A stretch of 64,000 nucleotides of DNA, from assembly GCA_021613535.1 (NCBI GenBank), contig CP075492.1:11160001-11224000 (forward strand). Reading direction: 5' to 3'. The notes below the pieces were generated by a model that was not told the DNA's origin, ran no database searches, and saw nothing but the letters and a program-made list of their open reading frames with translations. The position numbers and the translations under genes are program-made. Shown piece after piece: positions 25,921 through 37,542 of the stretch (positions are counted from its first letter, which is position 1; every line of letters starts with the position of its first letter). The DNA is from Adineta vaga (taxonomy: Eukaryota; Rotifera).

Positions 25921-26960
25921 ATGCGTCGCATCATCGACAGCATCATCAAAGTGTCATTATTTTTTCCTTATTCGACATGGAATATATCTATCGACAAACA
26001 ATCAAGATAATGGTCTAATTGAACTTGGTAAACAACAGGCAAGAATCTTTTTCTCTCTATGCTGAACTTTGTAAAGTAAAATTTTGAATTCTACAGGCAT
26101 CTGCAGCAGCTGAAACGATTGATAAACTTGCACGTTCATTGGAAAGATCTACAACTCGAATTCTTTTCACATGTTTAATTCATTCGGGTTATAAACGAGC
26201 TTATCAAACAGGTACAATAGCTGGTCATCGTCTCGAAGAAATGCATCGACTTGAACGATCATTTGACAAAATTTTTAAACGTTATAAATGTTGGGGAGAA
26301 ATTCATTCGCTTGAACGTTGTCAACAACGTTGGCATAAAATCCAACGTTTATTCTTTTCTCTATCATCAAATTCGAATATATCAACGAAAAATTATATTA
26401 TTTTTTCACATGGTAATCTTCTTAGTGGAATTCTGACATTTCTTATGTCTGGTGCATCGTGGGATCATTGGGAATGGGGTAATATCGTGCCACATTGTTC
26501 AGTATCAGTTTTATCTTATAAACCAGGCGATCTATTACCAGAAATTGTTTTAACACCTTTTCAAATATCGAATCAATCATTACCGATAACAATTAATAAT
26601 ATAAATCCACGAAAAATGCGGTTGCATGAAATGATTACAACGAATACAATTGATGAACAAAACTGGACATTGATCATTAATTCAATTATTCCTGTGAATT
26701 ATTAGACATTTTCTTATAAATTCTCATGTGAAAATTATAATTCTCTCTAGGAACGTGTGGTTGGCTCATATATAGATCAACTTTCACGCGTTTCCGAATT
26801 CATTCCAGGAAATGCAGAAGAAGCACGTTATATGTTGTCGATTTTTCAGCAGTACTATACACAGATGAGAACAACAAACAATAAATTCGATTCAAATTCT
26901 GATAGTGACAATGAAGATAACGACAATGATGATGATGAGACAAATGAAGACACTTACTAA
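25921..26960 (+). CDS. Histidine phosphatase (phosphoglycerate mutase-like) protein
   Basis: The branch-1 active-site motif is HYFFLIRHGIYLS (catalytic His in RHG, codons 25973-25980), followed by GLIELGKQQASAAAETI. The second conserved His is probably in IIFSHGNLLSG. After a helical insert with LERCQQRWHKIQRLF the fold continues NIVPHCSVSVL. The first two regions join through a GC-AG intron (26039-26096). A second intron (26694-26750) adds SYIDQLSRVSEFIPGN, a helix and a strongly acidic tail. The RHG frame has no in-frame ATG. The nearest ATG (25921, MRRIIDSIIK) is out of frame at a T6 run, so the 5' end is unresolved. PGAM5-like or another family member; substrate unknown. Confidence 0.6.
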
Positions 26961-27473
26961 ATGTATTCACTGATCAATTTAGATGAATATAGAGAATCAT
27001 TTCTAATAAATTTTTATAAATAGAAACATAATAGCTTGAAAATTGAATTATACTATTCATTTCAGTCTCACTAAAACATTATCATTCATCGAACATTTTC
27101 TTCGTCATAATTAAAGACGAGAATTTTCATTGTGATTGATTTGTGTCATTGATTGAGAATACAATATAATACTTTGGTGCTCATGCATTGGACGTAAGCA
27201 AATGCTTTTATTCTTATATTTTGTAATCATAAATATGTTCTACTTTTATATGATTATTCTTTATCTAGAGATATCATTCTTGATCTCTCATGTATAACCT
27301 AAGTTTTGTATTTGATACGGATGTAAAATGATATCTCACACGTTAATTATATTTGAACTTAAACACTTCGAAAGAAAACGGATGTATGATCAATATTTTG
27401 TTAACGACAACTAAAACTAACATAAAAGGTACATGGAGAATTTTTTTTATTTTAACCTTTAACAATTAAAAAT
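26961..27473. other. Convergent intergenic region
   Basis: About 0.5 kb of A+T-rich sequence between the 3' ends of the phosphatase (+) and the small Cys-rich gene (minus). No ORF, RNA or repeat recognised. Confidence 0.5.
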
Positions 27474-27833
27474 CTAATGATTCTTATTGATTGATTGTTG
27501 ACTATCAGATGGCGTATTTCCGAAAAGAAAACCCATTTTTACGCCTTCTCCACAATCGCAATCACAACCTGTAAGTTACATTTTATTCATTGAATTATAT
27601 TTCAACACTTTCGAACACTCACGTATATCATATTGTGATTGTTCCATTTGTGTCATAAGTGCCGAGAGAAAAGCTGCTTGAGGAATATCATTTTGTCTAT
27701 AGATATCTTCTGCTCGTCGTTTATTTGCATTACAATTACATGAACAATCAGTAAAACGAAAATGAAATCGTTCACTAGCTTCTATATTTGAATCTTTATT
27801 GCTAATTGTTGTTGAACTTGAACTAGAACCCAT
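27474..27833 (-). CDS. Small Cys-rich protein, predicted N-myristoylated
   Basis: Two exons. Exon 1 begins MGSSSSSTTIS, with Gly2 and Ser at position 6 as in N-myristoylation sites. It continues FRFTDCSCNCNANKRRAEDI, YRQNDIPQAAFLSALMTQME and QYDI. The donor is an exact GTGAGT after ATA C. The acceptor TTACAG gives R-CDCDCGEGVKMGFLFG, then a polar tail ending QQSINKNH. About 100 residues with paired C-x-C clusters at both ends of a helical middle. Soluble and possibly membrane-tethered by lipid. I do not recognise the family; Cys spacing could bind metal or be palmitoylated. Confidence 0.6.
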
Positions 27834-28306
27834 AGTAGATATTTAATAAACGAATGATAAAAAATAAATAATTTCTTTTTTTCTTCAAAAAGATATCTAT
27901 CAAGCGCGCGAATATTAAACTTCATATAAGAATAAAACAAAAAATCATGACTGTATTTATGAACAGATGTCAATATTTTTTTAATGATATTAATTGGTAT
28001 GATAAAATTGACATTTTTTGTCTGCATATTTATAAAAAATAGATTACATACAGACACAATCATGCTTTTCTTCTCTGCATAGTTTCAGTTAGTTCAATAT
28101 TATCTTTAGTTAAACATTAATAAAAGAAAATTTTACGTTGACAGATTAGAGAAAAAGCTTTGATATACGTGCGCATTTAACAGTGGACAAAAAAAAAGCG
28201 ACAATCAGATTCTGTCTATCAGGTAGAGCAAATATTAATAATGAACATTTAACAATATATTATTTCAGATAGAAGCAGTGACTATAGTCGTACGTTGGAT
28301 TTCAAC
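27834..28306. promoter_or_regulatory. Divergent upstream region, small Cys-rich gene and PLC
   Basis: A 473-bp gap between divergent starts. A TTATTTCAG acceptor-like site lies 38 nt before the PLC ATG (leader 28269-28306), compatible with a 5' UTR intron or spliced-leader addition. Confidence 0.45.
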
Positions 28307-31300
28307 ATGGATGTATCGAAAACGTCGATTTTGAATAAACTTCAAGAAGGTGCATCATTTATTAAATTCAATGCGGATGGTTCTCAAACCGATGGATTTT
28401 TCTATATTTCTCCTAAACTAAATAGTCTTTGGTTTAATACATCGAGAAAACGTTTTCAAAATTGTGCAAATGAATGTAAAAGAAATTTATATTATTATTT
28501 TCATTATTTCTTCGTTTTTTTTCTTCTTCCTCCAATAGATCCGTTGAAAGATTGTCAGGTTCGACCGAATTTAAAATCAGATACTTGGTTAAAAGTACTT
28601 CGACTAGGCAAAGTTCGCGAACAACAAGTAAGAAGAAGAAAACTATAAAATTTAATTATTCAATCTTTTTTTTTCAGAGTGATTTGGCTTTTTCAATCTT
28701 ACATAGTCGAGGTCGAAAAAGTTTAGATTTATTAGCAAGTGATACAGAAACACGTAATATTTGGGTCAAAGGTTTAGACATGTTAATACAAGATAGTATT
28801 GGAAAACCTTACACAAGAATTACGAATCGGTAATAGGATTATCTTTTTCTCGATAATTATTATAACATTCTATTGAATATTTATAGATGGCTTGAAAGTC
28901 TTTTTAATCTAGCAGATCGTGATCGAAATAATCTTCTATGTAAAGGTGAACTTTATCAATTATTGGAAAAATTGAATATTCGTTTGACAACAGATGAATT
29001 CGAACAATATCTTCATGTAAGTGAGAATGAATCAAATGAATAAAAACATTGAGAAATGATTCTTTAGCAAGCTGGTTTAAGTTTAGCAATACTTCGTGGT
29101 CAACTTCGTGCAGAAGAATTTATAACATTTTATCAAATGTTAACGTATCGACCAGAATTGATGCATATTATTCATACGTATGTTTTGATAGATATGCAAC
29201 TTGAATGAATGATTGTCTTTTGATTTCATTTTTTCAGTTATAGCGAATCATGTGAACTTTGTACATGTAATGGAAATCCAACAATAGCAATGATTTGTAC
29301 TGAAGTAACACGAACGTTTCTTGATCCATCGGTTATATTTGGATCTCGAATGTTACATTCATCCTTATGTGGATCATCAACTTCATCGAAGTCGAATACT
29401 TATAATTATATGACAATTGAAGAAGTAAAAGAATTTCTAATGAACGAACAAAATGTATGTTCAAGTTGTGTCTTCTTTATATTATCATTTTTCTAATTAC
29501 ATTCTAGCAAAGATTATCATCAAGTGAAGTAGCTGAACTAATAAAAAAATTTGATCCATCTACTGAAGGAAAAGAATGCATCGAACTGGGTGTTGATGGT
29601 CAGTACTTTTTATATTGATTGTTGAATAAATATTTGTTCAATTGATTAAAGGTCTTCGAGAAATGTTACTAAGTGATGAATATCAACTAATGAATCAAGA
29701 ACATCGAACTAGAATCTATCAAGATATGACAAAACCATTGACGGATTATTGGGTTAATACTTCACACAATACGTATATTTAAAAATGAATAAAAAATGGT
29801 CTTTATCAATGATTATTTCAGATATCTTTGTGCAACTCAAGTTGTTGGTGATTCAACTGGTGAAGCCTATGTACAAGCATTACAACAAGGTTGTCGATGT
29901 GTTGAATGTAACTATATAATAAAAAATACATCTAAAAAGTAAGGAAATCCGAACTTTGTTGCTTCTAGTGGATCTTCATGATGGACCAGATGGTCATCCA
30001 GTTGTTCGACATGGATTCACATTAGTGAAAGATGCTAGTTTACGAGAAATTCTCAATCAAATTAAACAATTTGCTTTTTGTGCTTCACCGTATGTTTCTG
30101 AATATCTTTCCTATTTTCTCATCTAATTTCATTTCCAAAGATATCCATTATTTCTCAATCTTGAAAATCATTGTTCAAGTAAACAACAAACAATTGTTGC
30201 ACGCTTTTTCATTGATATCTTTGGACGTAATATATCACTTCATCTAAACTTTGTATTAATCATTGATTATTTATAGCATCAATTTATACAGCAGAAGAAG
30301 CAATTGCTTGTGCAATATGGCCATCACCTGAAGAACTCAAAGGACGTATTATTCTTCGTGTATGTTTGTTAATCAATCAATAGAATATTTCCTATGTACA
30401 TTTCTAGGGACGTGTTTCACCAAAGAATGACATATCAATTGATCAGAGCAACGGAGATGAATATTTTGATTCAGATATTTCTGTAAATTTTCATCGTAAT
30501 CGTTTTTATTCAATACAATTTCTTTTCTTTTAGGGCTTCTGTAATGAATTAGCTAATCTTGTTGCGTGTCAAAACACAACATTCAAAGGATTTAAAATCG
30601 GTAAATACTGTAAGCAGTTATGATCTAATCAGATGCATAGATAGATTTTATCTTTTTTCTTTCTGATTTCAGATAAACATTATCAATCATCATCATTAGC
30701 TGAAAAGAAAGCTTCAGAGGCTGTTGACCATCGTGCACTCGAGTTAATTCATCATAATCAACGTTTCATAACGCGAGTTTATCCATCTGCTTATCGACAA
30801 GATTCAAGTAATGTCGAAGCTGTTTCATTTTGGAATACAGGTGTACATATGGGTTTGTAGATACTTTATCTAATCTATATTCTATTCCTTTTTCTTTGAT
30901 AGTTGCTTTGAATTTTCAAACTGGTGATGTATCCATGTCACTCAATCATGGTCGATTTTCAGATAACAATCAATGTGGATATATTTTGAAACCTGCAATT
31001 TTACGAACACGTAAGAATTGAAATTAATAGAGAGCAAATGAAGAGCATATCTTTTATATCTTTAGAAAATACAACATTTAATCCAAATAGTTGTTTTTCT
31101 GCTTACTTACTTGCACAACGACGACCAATTAAATTAGAACTTTGCGTTAGTATTTTTTATATAATTCTTTAAAAAGATGAGAAATCATCGTTTTCTTTTA
31201 GGTTATCAGTGCCCAACATTTACCAAAACGAAATCAACGTGATCCAACACCTGTATCACCTTCTGTCAAAGTGAAAATATTTGGTGTTCATTGTGGTAAG

Positions 31301-31689
31301 AGAAGAGAAAAAGAACTCTTTCATTTCAATCAATATTTCATTTTGTTCAAGATCAAAATGAACAAAAAACATTGTCTGTATCTAAAAATGGTCTAAATCC
31401 TATATGGAATCAATTAATGCAATTTTCGATTGTTATTCCTGAATTATGTCTTCTTCGATTTTCAGTCAAAGATAGTGATAAAAACAATACAGATCTTTGT
31501 CAATATTCAATTCCATTTCTTTCGATGCAACCAGGTAAAAAACCTCAAATATATTTCGAACAGATGTAATTATTTCTTTAATTCACAATAGGTTATCGAC
31601 ATATCCGATTGCTGGATAATTACAATCATCCAACGACAGCAACTTTATTTGTTCATGTAAAACTAAATAATATGGAATCAACGAATTAA
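28307..31689 (+). CDS. PLCD: Phosphoinositide-specific phospholipase C, delta type
   Basis: Cleaves PIP2 to IP3 and DAG. Domain order is complete: N-terminal PH ([20 protein letters not shown], then [18 protein letters not shown] and [10 protein letters not shown]); EF-hand region ([20 protein letters not shown]); PLC-X with [27 protein letters not shown] and [10 protein letters not shown]; a short acidic linker; PLC-Y with [18 protein letters not shown] and [14 protein letters not shown]; and C2 ([28 protein letters not shown]). The catalytic His/Asn, the Glu/Asp of E-L-D and the second His (RHG) are present, so it should be active. The usual WDGP is HDGP. No extra N- or C-terminal domains, hence delta rather than beta, gamma or epsilon. 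About 17 exons. Confidence 0.93.
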
Positions 31690-31975
31690 CTTTCAAAGAC
31701 ACATAAAAACTTACAATTAAAATGCTTCGCACACATATATATATAGCTTTATTAAATATTCTATTATTCGAGACGAACTGAAATGAAACGTATCTTTCTT
31801 TCTTTCTTTTGGTTAAGAATATAAAATTAAAAATTGTTTGTCAAGAGATCAATATGAAAATTCCTTGTTCATTTCTATATCTAGTTCATTTATTATATTC
31901 ACAAAGAAAAATTTTATAAAACACACAATGTAGAAGTATTGCACATTTTAACATGTGAGACCATCGAGTTTTGTT

Positions 31976-34588
31976 CTAGGAAACATGATCAATCATTTGT
32001 ATGGATGTTTTTTTTCGCTTATTTGTTCGATCGGGTATTGGTATTTGACTTTGTAAACCATATTTTTCTAACCATTCTTCGACAGACTTATTCAATGTAC
32101 GACCTGATTTACCAATTTCGGATTCCGGCTATTGAAAAAAAAAGACAAATAATCAATCGAATTTCAGACAAAAAACCTATACGAACTCTATTAAATGTTG
32201 AACAATTTTGAAACATGAGATGTACATCAGCAAGAAATTCATCCATATTTGTATATGAACTAATTTTTTCTTTAATCGTACGCAGATCCATTGGACGAGT
32301 AATGATTTTATGATAACCAATGCACTTTAAAAAAAAGGAAATAAGCAAAAATTCAACAATAAATCAAATAATTTTCATGAAAAATAAGTTACATCTGCTG
32401 GTACTGGATGATGAAACGGACCACTTGATGGATGTGTATACATTTGTAAAACTAATTTTTCACAAATCTTTTTGTCAGTTGATGATAATTTATCATTTGT
32501 TTCATCATGTTTTCGTTTGAATCCTATTGTCGAATTATTATTGATTTCGCAACATAAACTACATTTCCATTTATCATTCATTGATACTTCATTTAATGAT
32601 GGAACATGACAATCAATATGATAAACACGTGGACATGCATCACAACATACAAGTTCGCCACCACAACGACAAACGGCACAATAATCATCACTTGTATCGA
32701 GTAATATGGCTGGTTGAATATCATTATCAGGCGCATCACTTGTTGATATTTGTGACGAATATTTATTGATTTTTCTAAAAGAAAATAATTATTTTCTCAT
32801 TCAGATAAAACACATTAATTACTTGTGTTCGATTCCATTGATTTGTTCTTAATGAAATCAAGCAAATTAAAATAGAAAAAAAAATTCCTTTTCCATCAAA
32901 AAACAAACTTACCTTCGGGAAATCCTGGTCTATTATTATTCGTTATTTTCTTTCTGCCATTTTGTACTAATACACCAAGACTAGTAATTGTTGAACGAAT
33001 ATTTTTTGGATCATAAGGTGTAAAATTTAATTGAAAAGGATTTACTGCTTTTGACCAAACAGAATTTTGATGAAGTAAGTGATCTAATCGTTTAGTCATA
33101 ATACGATTAGATGTTAATAATGCAGTTTTCGATCCTATTTAGTAAAACGAATATGAGAAGAACATTTGAATAGAAATAGTATACCAGTGGTTAATGCTTC
33201 ATTGACAAAATCAAGTGAATGATCTATATTTTGCAAGTATTGTTCAAATCGTGTATTTCTAAAAATCAGATCAATTTTTATCTTTAAAAGGAATGCTTTC
33301 ATAACGGTCAGGATATTTATATAAGTTCTAAGAGCTATTCTCACTAATGCATCTATAAAACGAAAGGAAAATATTCAAAGATATATGTTTACTTTTCCAC
33401 GAATTGTGTTCGCGCTTGATTACATATTGCTGTTGTTTCATTAATTAATTGTTTGCATGCTTTGCTCACTTCAGTAATCATATTCAAACCAAATAATTTG
33501 ATGTCATCTATAACACGTTGTTCCGTTTGATTTATATCAGATCGTTGTTGATTTCGTGTTGTTTGAATTTTATTTAACATTAATCGAACATCACGAACTT
33601 TATCCACTGATGTTTGAAGATTTACTTTTTGAGTTTGTATTGCTTCATCAATGAATAAATATCGATGATTTTTATGTAATGTGATTTGACATTCATCACT
33701 GAACAAAAAGAAGGTAAATTTGAATTTCAAATAAATGAAAAATGAAAAATGAATTCTATCTTACCATGTTAATATTTGACAATCTTGACAGAAATTACGA
33801 GCTAATTCTTCTTTGTGAATCTAAACAAAAATTGAATTTTATCAAAATTTCAACAGATCAAATGTTTCTTTTTTTCAAACTCACCTGACATAATAATTTT
33901 TCACTTTGAGTCATTCGTCGAATTTGTCTTGCTTCTTCATTATTTTTTTGTGTAACTGTATGATCTTTTGTTAGACGAACTCGAGCATGAGCATTCTTAC
34001 ATTGAGTACAAAGCCAATCAGCACAATTATCGCAGTACCTAGAGAATACAAACGATAATCATAAGTATGTAGAACTAGATTGAAAAGGACTTCATTCACG
34101 AAACATCATTTCAAAAAAAATCTTCTTGAAATTATTACAGTCAGAATACGATGCCTTCGTATGTACTTACCAATCTGCAACATTTCCTTCTTCACAATTA
34201 CTACAATGTGAAAATAATCCATTGGCATCATTCTCTTCCATTGCATATAAATTGTTACAGATAGTATCTCCTCGACTTTTATGATTACATGCCGGACATG
34301 TATATAGTGTTCCTAAACAAAAAAAAAGAAAGATCATCATAGAGCATTGATTTTAAAATGCAATTTCTTACCACTTGTATCATCTTTTATTTTATCTAAA
34401 CATTGATTGCAAACCGAATGAAGACAAGCTAATAGTTTCGATGAACATGATCGAAGATCTTGTTGACATGAAATACATATTGTTGGTGATTCTTCATTTG
34501 TTATCGTAATTCGATTATTTGACGGCGTTGGATCATCAATGAGAAATGAATTAAAAGGAGAATTTCTTCTATCTTCAATACGTGCCAT
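31976..34588 (-). CDS. TIF1-type TRIM protein (TRIM24/28/33-like)
   Basis: Chromatin-binding ubiquitin ligase and corepressor family. Order: RING (CISCQQDLRSCSSKLLACLH, SVCNQCLDKI); two B-boxes (WYCDNCADWLCTQCKNAHAR, then FCQDCQILTCDECQITLHKN); a coiled coil (QTQKVNLQTSVDKVRDVRLM onward); a middle region with LNFTPYDPKNIRSTITSLG; PHD finger (CAVCRCGGELVCCDACPRVY, HIDCHVP, WKCSLC); and bromodomain (YHKIITRPMDLRTIKEKISS, FLADVHLMFQNCSTFN). RBCC plus PHD-Bromo is diagnostic of TIF1. Whether it is closest to TRIM24, 28 or 33 needs a tree. The tail is basic (TNKRKK). Starts are head-to-head with SETDB1, 242 bp apart. Confidence 0.9.
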
Positions 34589-34830
34589 TATCTTTACGTA
34601 TTTTTCCTGTTATTGTTATTATTTTTCCTATACGAAACAACAAAAGTATTGTTTATGCTCAATCATTCTCATTGATTGGTTGATTTTATTGAACCAATCA
34701 AATTTTATTTAATGACCTCTTTGTGTATACCTACTTCTTTGTTATATGATTAAACGATAAATCGATAAAGTTCTCTCTTCATCTTCGAGAAAAATAATCT
34801 TTTATTTGAAAAAAAAACCCCACTAATCCA
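34589..34830. promoter_or_regulatory. Bidirectional promoter region of TIF1 and SETDB1
   Basis: Only 242 bp separate the ATGs of two divergent chromatin-silencing genes, so their promoters overlap or are shared. CCAAT-like elements (ATTGG / CCAAT) occur at about 34673-34698. No TATA box is obvious. Confidence 0.55.
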
Positions 34831-37123
34831 ATGCCTGTGGCTATTGATGTTGGCCAACGTGTACTTGTCTATAATCCTTCACATGGATGGACACTAGCAT
34901 ATTTTGTCACTGCACAACAAACAAATGATAATAAACTTCAAATATTAGTAAATATTCAAGAAAATTAATTTTTTTAACAAAAGAAACGATGACATTTTTT
35001 TGCTTTAGACATGTAGGTTATCAAATTGTCATCATAAAGCAACTTCTCAAGATCATTATCGTTATCCACCTGAACGTGTAGCATTAAATGATACTGTTGC
35101 AAATAATCTCAATATTGGTATACGTGTTCTCTGTATGCCAAGTGGGGATGCAGATACATCTAGATACATCGATAAACCATTACGTGGCATTGTTGCTGAA
35201 CAACCATCATCTATAAATAATCAACGTTATTTAATTTTTGCTGATAATGATTCTCCATTCTATCTCCGTTCAATTGCAATACATCTTTTACTTGAATCTT
35301 TATCAAATTATTTATCGAAAGTGGATTTAGGTACAAAACATTATATTGAAAATTATGTCTTGACCTATCCAAAACGACGTCTTGTCAATGTCTCAGCAAA
35401 AGATCATATTAATATTGAATTAAATGGACAATGGGTTGATGCAATCATATCTAAAGTTGAAGGAAGTCTTATTCGAGTATTTATTCCATTTTTAAATAAA
35501 CATGAATGGCTCTATCGAGGTTCGTTAAGATTACAACCTCTATTTAATTCTTTATCATCGTATGAACCACCCTGTAAACGTTTAGCAATAGAAAAAGACA
35601 TAAAAATTGATAATAAATGTCATTTTTTACTGATACCATTGAATCAAGGTTGGAAACGTCAAATACGAAATGATCTTGGTACGATTGTTTATATATCACC
35701 ATGTGGTCAAATGTTTACTGACGCTGATCGTTTACAAAGTCATCTATTTCAAATGAATTCAATCTTAAATATTAGACAATTTTCATTTGATATGAACTGT
35801 CGTGTAACACAAAAATTTATTTTATCAAAACCATCATTGATTCAAATCGATGATTATTCATCTGAACGTGAAAAAGTTCCATTAATGCTAGTCAATGAAT
35901 TAGATTCAACTTTACCGAAAACATTCGAATATATTACAGATAGAATACCATTAACAGCAGATATTACTATTGATACAAGTACGATACAAGGTTGTTCATG
36001 TACAGATGGATGTCTTGATCCAACAAAATGTGCTTGTTGGAAGAGAACATATGATGCTCTGATTGAATCACATTATTATGAAGATGTTATTGCTGAATTA
36101 AAAGAATTATTTGAAGAAGAAGAAGATGATAATCCAGAAAGAATGAGATTATATTTGTATGAAGCATTATCGAAAAGAAATTATGGATATAAACATGGTC
36201 GATTATTAGAAAAGATTCATTCAGGTATGATACGTTGTATATAATTATAATTCATTATTATTCATTTTTGCTTTTCAAAGGTATTTATGAATGTAATGGA
36301 AAATGTCAATGCGATTCGGAATGTACGAATCGATGTGTACAATTTGGTTTAAATACTCTACTTCAAATATATCATACTGCAGAGAAAGGATGGGGTGTAA
36401 GAACATTGTATGATTTACCAGCAGGTACATTTCTAAGTTTTTATGCTGGTGAAATTCTTAATGATGAAGACGCAAATCGACGTGGTGTACAAAAAAATAT
36501 GGGTGATGTATATTTTACTGCATTGGATTTCGTTGCTTCTTTAAATCCGTCAACATCACCAAGAAAACCAAGACCAATTATGAATATGAACAATGGAAAT
36601 CATGCGAATCATACAAATGTATCAGTAGATGTTCAACAGAATGGAAGTAAGTTTTTTTTCTTGTATTTAATAAAAAGAAATGAAACAATCGATTATAAAT
36701 TTAGATGGTCATGGTGTTGTTCATGTAGGAGACGGAAATGATGAAGAAGATCTTCCAATTGAAAAGACGAGAGCTTTTCTAGAATATCAACAAGCAAATT
36801 ATGATCCAGGTATTTATGTTATGGATGCACATTTAAAAGGCAATGTTACACGTTTCTATAATCATTCATGTTCACCAAATGTGTTTGTTCAAAATGTCTT
36901 TATTGAATCATGGGATGTAAGATTTCCTTGGGTCGCATTTTTTACTACTAGTCATATTAAAGCTGGAACAGAACTTGTTTGGGATTATTCGTATGAAGTA
37001 AGAATTTGAAGAATTTAGTTTTAATCTATACTTTCTTTATTATTTTCCTAGGTGGATACAGTAGAAAATCGTGTCTTACATTGTCGTTGCGGTTCAGATG
37101 AATGTCGTCATCGTTTACTCTAA
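34831..37123 (+). CDS. SETDB1: SETDB1 H3K9 methyltransferase
   Basis: Trimethylates H3K9, usually recruited by TIF1/KAP1 proteins. The N-terminus carries tudor-like segments (VGQRVLVYNPSHGWTLAYFV, YLIFADNDSPFYLRS, IELNGQWVDAIISKVEGS). An MBD-like stretch follows (GWKRQI...IVYISPCGQMFTD). Pre-SET has the Cys array GCSCTDGCLDPTKCACWKRT, a gap, then YECNGKCQCDSECTNRCVQ. The SET domain is GWGVRTLYDLPAGTFLSFYA, then a bifurcating insert (about 36.5-36.76 kb), then FYNHSCSPNVFVQNVF and ELVWDYSYEV. Post-SET Cys are HCRCGSDECRHRLL at the end. The insert is much shorter than in human SETDB1. NHSCxPN and the WDY Tyr are intact, so it should be active. Four or five introns. Confidence 0.93.
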
Positions 37124-37542
37124 GTTTGTTTTGTTTCTTTTTTAAAGTTCTGTCCTATTGTACTCATCTAATGTTGATTGTTCTATTTGAATAGCAAATT
37201 ATTCTTCGTGTTTTTTTTGTGTATAATATTGTACAGATAATAAATCAAATGAAAAGCGCATTAATATATGTTACTAGTTGATACTCTAATTGCTCACTAA
37301 TTTCAACTACAATGGGAAGATATTTTCATCGATTTTTGTATTATTATTTAAAAAAATGTATGCCGATGATTAAGTGCTTGCGAAAAGGTACAAAAAGATA
37401 TATAAAGGTATGTAGAATTAATTCAGTTAGTTTTCTCTAATATTTACGTTGTTGACTGATTTTGAATTGAAATTTAGCATGGAAGAGTTGCGTTTTTGAT
37501 TCGTTAGTTCGATTCGAAAAAATGACGTATAGTATGAATAGT
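37124..37542. other. Convergent intergenic region
   Basis: About 0.4 kb between the 3' ends of SETDB1 and the ART-TPR gene. A+T-rich, nothing recognised. Confidence 0.5.

Noticed and set aside
25921-26960. Firm assignment to PGAM5
   Set aside because: RHG and a second His are clear, but the insert, spacing and acidic tail differ from the PGAM5 sequences I know; family level only.
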